Below, one piece after another: positions 7,601 to 10,851 of a stretch of 10,851 bases of DNA; position 1 is the first letter of the stretch; each line of letters starts with the position of its first letter. The notes under the pieces were generated by a model, which made no database searches, was not told where the DNA came from, and worked only from the letters and a program-made list of their open reading frames with translations. Both the position numbers and the translations under genes were made by a program. The DNA is from an uncultured Eubacteriales bacterium (lineage in GTDB: Bacteria > Bacillota_A > Clostridia > Christensenellales > Aristaeellaceae): the NCBI GenBank assembly GCA_900321945.1, contig ONXY01000371.1:1-10851 (forward strand), read 5' to 3'.

Positions 7601-8587
7601 CGATCCGGCGTGTTTCCGGGAAACGGAAGACTGCAGCCTGTCCGCGATCTCCGTCAGCCTTCTCAGCCGGTGATTGACCGCGCTTTTGCTGACAGGCGGA
7701 TTCATCATCTCCCCCAGCTCCGCCAGGGACAGATCCGGGTTTTCCATCCGGAGCCGGGCCGTTTCCCGAAGCGCCGGAGGAAGTGTGAAAAGCCCGATGC
7801 TCAGGCTGATGTTTCTGCAGGCCTCCGCCTGTCTCTGGGCGGCGTCCAGCATCTTCTCGCTGTTATGCTCGTCGCAGTTGGCGGCTCTCGCGGCCTGCAG
7901 TCTGATCTGTCGTCTGACCCGGGTGTTTTCCATTTTCAGAACGCTGGATCCCGCTCCCATCATCGCCAGCATTCCGCTGATCTGCTCGGCGCTTTTCAGA
8001 TACACGACCGTTTTCCCCTTCCGCTCATACGCGCAGTAAGGAAATCCGCTTTTTTCCAGCAGCCGCCTGAGTGTCTCAGGCAGCCGTCCGTTCTCCGCTT
8101 TCCACTCGAAATGATAGGCTTTCTCGGGGTTTGACATGGTCCCTGCGCCCAGAAACGCGCCGCGGAGAAAAGCCTTCCGGCAGCACTGGCGCGTCATGGG
8201 ATGCCGCGGTACGGTCCGCTTCATTGTCATCCGCCCCTCCTCATCGGTCTCCGCCATATGAAGGGCTGTAAGCAGCGTGTGGCTGTCCTCCTCGTTCAGC
8301 GTCAGCACCCAGGTCCTGCGCCCCCCGAGCTGCCGGGTCTGCGTATAATGCAGCATGGGACTGACTCCGAGCCGTGTTTTCAGCAGCTGAAACAGCCGCC
8401 GCGCGGCTCCGGTGTTTTCAACCCGGTATGTAACCGCCATTTTTCCGCCGCTTCGGAAGCTGAGGTGGCCGGACGTCTGGGTCAGCGCTCCGATTTCACT
8501 CAGCTGGCAGCAGCTTTTCCCGACGGGGAGCCGGACAAGCTCATCCTTAACGCCGGCGGCAAAGCTCTGGCTTTTTTCCCTGGGCAT
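7598..8587 (-). CDS. whiA: DNA-binding protein WhiA
   Basis: WhiA is a conserved Gram-positive DNA-binding protein. It controls sporulation septation genes in Streptomyces, and in Bacillus it affects cell division and chromosome segregation. The 329-residue product has the expected two-part structure. An N-terminal homing-endonuclease-like domain carries the degenerate LAGLIDADG block at about 140-162 (FLRGAFLGAGTMSNPEKAYHF), which lacks nuclease function in this family. A C-terminal helix-turn-helix lies at about 287-311 (SLAELGEMM...SKSAVNHRLRRL). The linker motif ANCDEHNSEKMLDAA (236-250) also fits. The ATG is preceded by AAAGGAAA. It sits 38 bp after rapZ and ends inside the ribosome binding site of the membrane protein. 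In many Firmicutes a yvcK gene separates rapZ and whiA, and here none does. Confidence 0.96.
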   Translation of the reverse strand: MPREKSQSFAAGVKDELVRLPVGKSCCQLSEIGALTQTSGHLSFRSGGKMAVTYRVENTGAARRLFQLLKTRLGVSPMLHYTQTRQLGGRRTWVLTLNEEDSHTLLTALHMAETDEEGRMTMKRTVPRHPMTRQCCRKAFLRGAFLGAGTMSNPEKAYHFEWKAENGRLPETLRRLLEKSGFPYCAYERKGKTVVYLKSAEQISGMLAMMGAGSSVLKMENTRVRRQIRLQAARAANCDEHNSEKMLDAAQRQAEACRNISLSIGLFTLPPALRETARLRMENPDLSLAELGEMMNPPVSKSAVNHRLRRLTEIADRLQSSVSRKHAGS

Positions 8588-8625
8588 CTCGTTTTCCTTT
8601 CAGCGGATCATTCCGTTTTTCCGTT

Positions 8626-9528
8626 TTATCCTTCCTCTATAGGTACAGCCCATCTGGCCTGTTCCAGCTGCAGATCCCGGTGGCTGACCTCCGTCGGAAG
8701 CCCAATTTCCCGAAGGAATTGTCCGATAGCTTCCGCTATGGCCACGGAGCGGTGGGCTCCCCCCGTGCACCCGACGGCCACCACCAGCCTGTGTTTCCCT
8801 TCCTCCTGATAGTGTGGAATCAGAAAGCGGAGCATTTCCTTCCACTGGATCAGGAACTGCTTCGTGGTGGGATGATCCAGCACGTAGTCCCGGACGTCCT
8901 CGTCCAGGCCGCTGTGCCGGCAGAGACTCTCGATATAAAAAGGATTGGGAAGAAAGCGCACGTCCAGCACCAGATCCGCCTGTCTGGGCAGTCCGCGCTT
9001 AAATCCGAAGCTCATCACTTCGGCCCGCATAACCTGCGTATCCCCGTTCAGAGCCCCCAGCGTCTTCTTCAGCAGCGCGCTCAGCGCCCGGCCTCTCAGC
9101 CCTGTGGTATCGATCACGTAATTGGCAGTCTCCCGCAGAGGCTGCAGGCGCGTGCGTTCCTCAGTGATGGCCTGCATGAGATTCAGGCCCTCCTGAGCAA
9201 GCGGATGCTCCCGCCGGGTCTCCTTGTACCGGTCGAGCAGCGTTTCGTCGCTGGCTTCAAGAAAAATGATGTCGATCCGGTTCCCCAGCTTCCGGAGCTC
9301 GCTGATCATACCGGCCACGGCGTACGCATCGAAGAACTCCCCGCTGCGCACATCCATGGCGATGGTTACGGAGGTCTGCCGCATGGGAGTCGAGTTGAAC
9401 GCGTCGATCAGTTTCGGAAGCAGCATGGGGGGCATGTTGTCCATACAGAAACTCCCCCGGTCTTCCAGATAATGCACGCATGCGGTTTTTCCGGCGCCGC
9501 TCTGTCCCGTCACAATCAGGTATCTCAC
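8626..9528 (-). CDS. rapZ: RapZ/YvcJ family nucleotide-binding protein
   Basis: The protein belongs to the RapZ (YvcJ) P-loop family. In E. coli RapZ is an RNA-binding adaptor that controls GlmS, hence glucosamine-6-phosphate supply for the cell wall. In Bacillus YvcJ hydrolyses nucleotides and affects competence, and its exact role in Clostridia is unclear. With the start used here the product is 300 residues, with Walker A GQSGAGKT at 8-15, FGFKRG at 174-179 and the C-terminal GCTGGAHRS at 253-261. I chose the GTG at 9528. It places the P-loop at the N-terminus as in the family, and it overlaps the murB stop as GTGA. Open reading frame continues upstream to 9714 but only antiparallel to the family pattern: that extension lies inside murB in another frame and is low-complexity Arg/Gly-rich. 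It is coupled to murB and followed by whiA. Confidence 0.96.
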   Translation of the reverse strand: MRYLIVTGQSGAGKTACVHYLEDRGSFCMDNMPPMLLPKLIDAFNSTPMRQTSVTIAMDVRSGEFFDAYAVAGMISELRKLGNRIDIIFLEASDETLLDRYKETRREHPLAQEGLNLMQAITEERTRLQPLRETANYVIDTTGLRGRALSALLKKTLGALNGDTQVMRAEVMSFGFKRGLPRQADLVLDVRFLPNPFYIESLCRHSGLDEDVRDYVLDHPTTKQFLIQWKEMLRFLIPHYQEEGKHRLVVAVGCTGGAHRSVAIAEAIGQFLREIGLPTEVSHRDLQLEQARWAVPIEEG

Positions 9529-10406
9529 TCTTTCTCTTCCCCCAGGATCCGTATTTCCGGTTCCAGCCGGATTCCCGTCCTCTCCTCCACGATTCTCTGA
9601 ACTGCCCGGACCAGTTCCAGGTAGTCTTTCGCGCTGTCTCCGGTGTTGACGAGAAATCCCGCGTGTTTCGGGCTTACTCTGGCCCCGCCGACTGCGTATC
9701 CCTTCAGCCCGCACCGGTCTATCAACGCCGCGGCGTATGCGCCTTCCGGCCTTTTGAAAGTACTGCCCGCGCTGGGAACGTCCAGAGGCTGGCTTTCCGC
9801 GCGCCGGCGGTTCAGGTCCGCCATCTTCTCCCGGATCTCGTTTCCGCTGCCGGGCTGCAGTCTGAAAACGACCCTGCTCACCACCATTCCGTTTTCCTGC
9901 AAGGCGCTGCGGCGGTATCCGAAATTGAGCTCTTCCCGCTCCATCGTCCGGATTGTTCCGTCAGGCATCACGCCGGTTACGCTGTAAACCGTCTGGCTCA
10001 TTTCCCCGCCGTAAGCGCCCGCGTTCATGATCACGCCGCCTCCCACCGTACCGGGTATCCCCGAAGCGAACTCCAGCCCCGTAAGCCCATGCTCTGCGGC
10101 AGCGGCCGCGGCACTGCCCATCATGGCGCCGGCCTGGGCGATGAGATCCCGGCCGGAAACCTCCAGCCCGCTCATTCCCCGGCCCATCCGGATGACCAGA
10201 CCCCGGATTCCGCCGTCCAGCACCAGCACATTGCTGCCGTGGCCCAGGACTGTAACGGGAATCCCGCGTTCTCCGGCTTCGGTCAGCAGACCCGCGATTT
10301 CCTCCGCGGACGCCGGCATCGCCATCCAGTCCGCCGGGCCGCCCAGCCGCAGGGTCGTGTAGTCCCGCATCCGGGCTCCTGTAATCACCTGATATCGGTC
10401 AAACAA
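9525..10406 (-). CDS. murB: UDP-N-acetylenolpyruvoylglucosamine reductase (MurB)
   Basis: MurB is a cytoplasmic FAD enzyme that uses NADPH to reduce UDP-GlcNAc-enolpyruvate to UDP-MurNAc, the second committed step of peptidoglycan synthesis. With the start used here it is 293 residues, typical of the shorter type II MurB of Gram-positives. FAD-binding motifs are GHGSN at 55-59 and ASGIPGTVGGGVIMNAGA at about 114-131. Catalytic candidates are Arg165 in GYRRS, Ser215 in AGSTFKRP and a Glu in LEPE (281-284). I chose the TTG at 10406 because AGAGGAG lies five bases upstream. The next in-frame upstream start (10499) would add an unusual 31-residue leader running across the likely promoter. The stop overlaps the rapZ start by four bases (GTGA). 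Confidence 0.96.
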   Translation of the reverse strand: MFDRYQVITGARMRDYTTLRLGGPADWMAMPASAEEIAGLLTEAGERGIPVTVLGHGSNVLVLDGGIRGLVIRMGRGMSGLEVSGRDLIAQAGAMMGSAAAAAAEHGLTGLEFASGIPGTVGGGVIMNAGAYGGEMSQTVYSVTGVMPDGTIRTMEREELNFGYRRSALQENGMVVSRVVFRLQPGSGNEIREKMADLNRRRAESQPLDVPSAGSTFKRPEGAYAAALIDRCGLKGYAVGGARVSPKHAGFLVNTGDSAKDYLELVRAVQRIVEERTGIRLEPEIRILGEEKE

Positions 10407-10411
10407 GTTTT

Positions 10412-10418
10412 CTCCTCT
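10412..10418 (-). promoter_or_regulatory. Ribosome binding site that decides the murB TTG start
   Basis: AGAGGAG on the - strand lies five bases before the TTG at 10406. No ATG or GTG nearby has comparable spacing. A short GCGGG-TTT-CCCGC hairpin (10426-10438) lies just upstream in the leader and may be incidental. Confidence 0.8.
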
Positions 10419-10448
10419 TTCCGCCGCGGGTTTCCCGCAGCCGGCGTT

Positions 10449-10454
10449 ATTATA
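10449..10454 (-). promoter_or_regulatory. Probable -10 element for the murB-rapZ-whiA unit
   Basis: A perfect TATAAT occurs on the - strand between the secG terminator and murB. The region about 17 bases upstream (near 10472-10477) has no good match to TTGACA, so the call rests on the -10 and on its position. Transcription would start about 35 bases before the TTG codon of murB. Confidence 0.55.
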
Positions 10455-10502
10455 CAACAAAAAAGCGCTCCCGAACAGACCGGCGTGGCGCCGGGGCACA
10501 TG

Positions 10503-10530
10503 AAAAACGCTCCGCGATGACGGAGCGTTT
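10503..10530 (-). terminator. Rho-independent terminator after secG
   Basis: AAACGCTCCG at 10505-10514 pairs perfectly with CGGAGCGTTT at 10521-10530 (10 bp, 6-base loop). On the - strand it runs into five T residues, ending at 10503. It begins 15 bases after the secG stop and separates secG from murB. Confidence 0.92.
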
Positions 10531-10545
10531 CATTTCGAACCCTGC

Positions 10546-10776
10546 TTATTTCACGATCAGCATCAGCATGCTCAGCGCCACGAAAATGCCCGCGGCGATT
10601 TTCGTTCCCAGCGCCAGACGGGCCTCCATGGTCTTGGCCTTGCTCTTGCTGTAATAGCTGTCGGAAGAGCGGCCGCTCAGCGCGCCCAGTCCGTCGTCGT
10701 CGGAACTCTGCAGCAGCACTGTCACGATCATGATCAGCGCGTCGATAATCAGCAGGATGGAAAGAACGGTACCCAT
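10546..10776 (-). CDS. secG: Preprotein translocase subunit SecG
   Basis: SecG is the small accessory subunit of the SecYEG channel and helps SecA-driven export through the cytoplasmic membrane. The 76-residue product has the family layout: a membrane segment at about 3-22, the conserved loop LLQSSDDDGLGALSG at 21-35, a polar stretch rich in Ser, Tyr and Lys, and a second membrane segment at about 57-74. I chose the ATG at 10776. GAGGAGG (10787-10793) is ten bases upstream of it but only one base from the in-frame TTG at 10785, which is too close. It forms its own unit, ending in the terminator at 10503-10530. In many Firmicutes secG is next to rnr and smpB, but only murB is visible here. Confidence 0.94.
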   Translation of the reverse strand: MGTVLSILLIIDALIMIVTVLLQSSDDDGLGALSGRSSDSYYSKSKAKTMEARLALGTKIAAGIFVALSMLMLIVK

Positions 10777-10814
10777 AAGAATCAAACCTCCTCGTCAGTC
10801 AGCGGGGATAGTCT

Positions 10815-10820
10815 ATCATA
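10815..10820 (-). promoter_or_regulatory. Possible -10 element for secG
   Basis: TATGAT (5 of 6 matches to TATAAT) lies on the - strand 39 bases before the secG ATG. A convincing -35 at proper spacing is not visible: only a T-rich TTTCCT stretch sits there. This is a weak call based on position. Confidence 0.35.
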
Positions 10821-10851
10821 CACTCCCCTAAAATGCAAGGAAAAACGGAAA

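Noticed and set aside
8123..8191. LAGLIDADG-like block in whiA, considered as a homing endonuclease
   Set aside because: WhiA proteins carry a degenerate, non-catalytic version of this domain, and the C-terminal helix-turn-helix and gene context fit WhiA.
8600..8625. Tandem AAAACGGA-like units in the rapZ-whiA gap, considered as a direct-repeat binding site
   Set aside because: There are only two short, A-rich copies over fewer than 20 bases, which is not distinguishable from chance.
10480..10494. CCGGCG-TGG-CGCCGG hairpin between secG and murB, considered as a second terminator
   Set aside because: No T run follows on the - strand, and the strong secG terminator already lies upstream. It is probably incidental in GC-rich sequence.

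Overview
This window looks like an ordinary chromosomal stretch from a moderately GC-rich (roughly 57-60%, by eye) Gram-positive bacterium of the class Clostridia. The evidence is the murB-rapZ-whiA run, which is characteristic of Firmicutes and related Gram-positives, together with strong AGGAG-type ribosome binding sites, GTG and TTG starts in several genes, and Rho-independent terminators. A gut- or rumen-type lineage is plausible given the intracellular GH3 glycosidase, but the sequence does not settle genus or family.

Layout. One gene, argG (arginine biosynthesis), reads on the + strand at the left edge and ends in a strong intrinsic terminator. The other eight genes read on the - strand, from the right edge leftward. 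secG (translocon subunit) has its own terminator. murB has a new promoter and a TTG start, and runs by a 4-base overlap into rapZ and then whiA. The whiA stop codon overlaps the ribosome binding site of a large polytopic membrane protein that resembles GT-C glycosyltransferases. After a 226-bp gap containing a good sigma-A-type promoter and an inverted repeat comes a cytoplasmic GH3 glycosidase with its own likely terminator. Finally come rsmI and rsmH, tightly coupled and convergent with argG.

How the genes work together. secG, murB, rapZ and whiA cover protein export, peptidoglycan precursor synthesis and growth or division regulation. The membrane protein is co-translated with them and so may act in envelope glycan or lipid-linked sugar chemistry (inference). 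The GH3 enzyme is a separate transcription unit for oligosaccharide use. rsmI and rsmH encode the two methyltransferases that together modify one nucleotide, C1402 of 16S rRNA, and here they form a two-gene coupled unit.

There is no gene-free stretch over 300 bases. The longest gaps are 5377-5602 and 3162-3306, and both are described below. I see no tRNA, rRNA, CRISPR array, insertion sequence, phage gene or attachment site. I found no convincing new defence or mobile system. The points most worth checking are the coupled rsmI-rsmH pair, the absence of yvcK between rapZ and whiA, and the uncharacterised membrane protein fused translationally to whiA.
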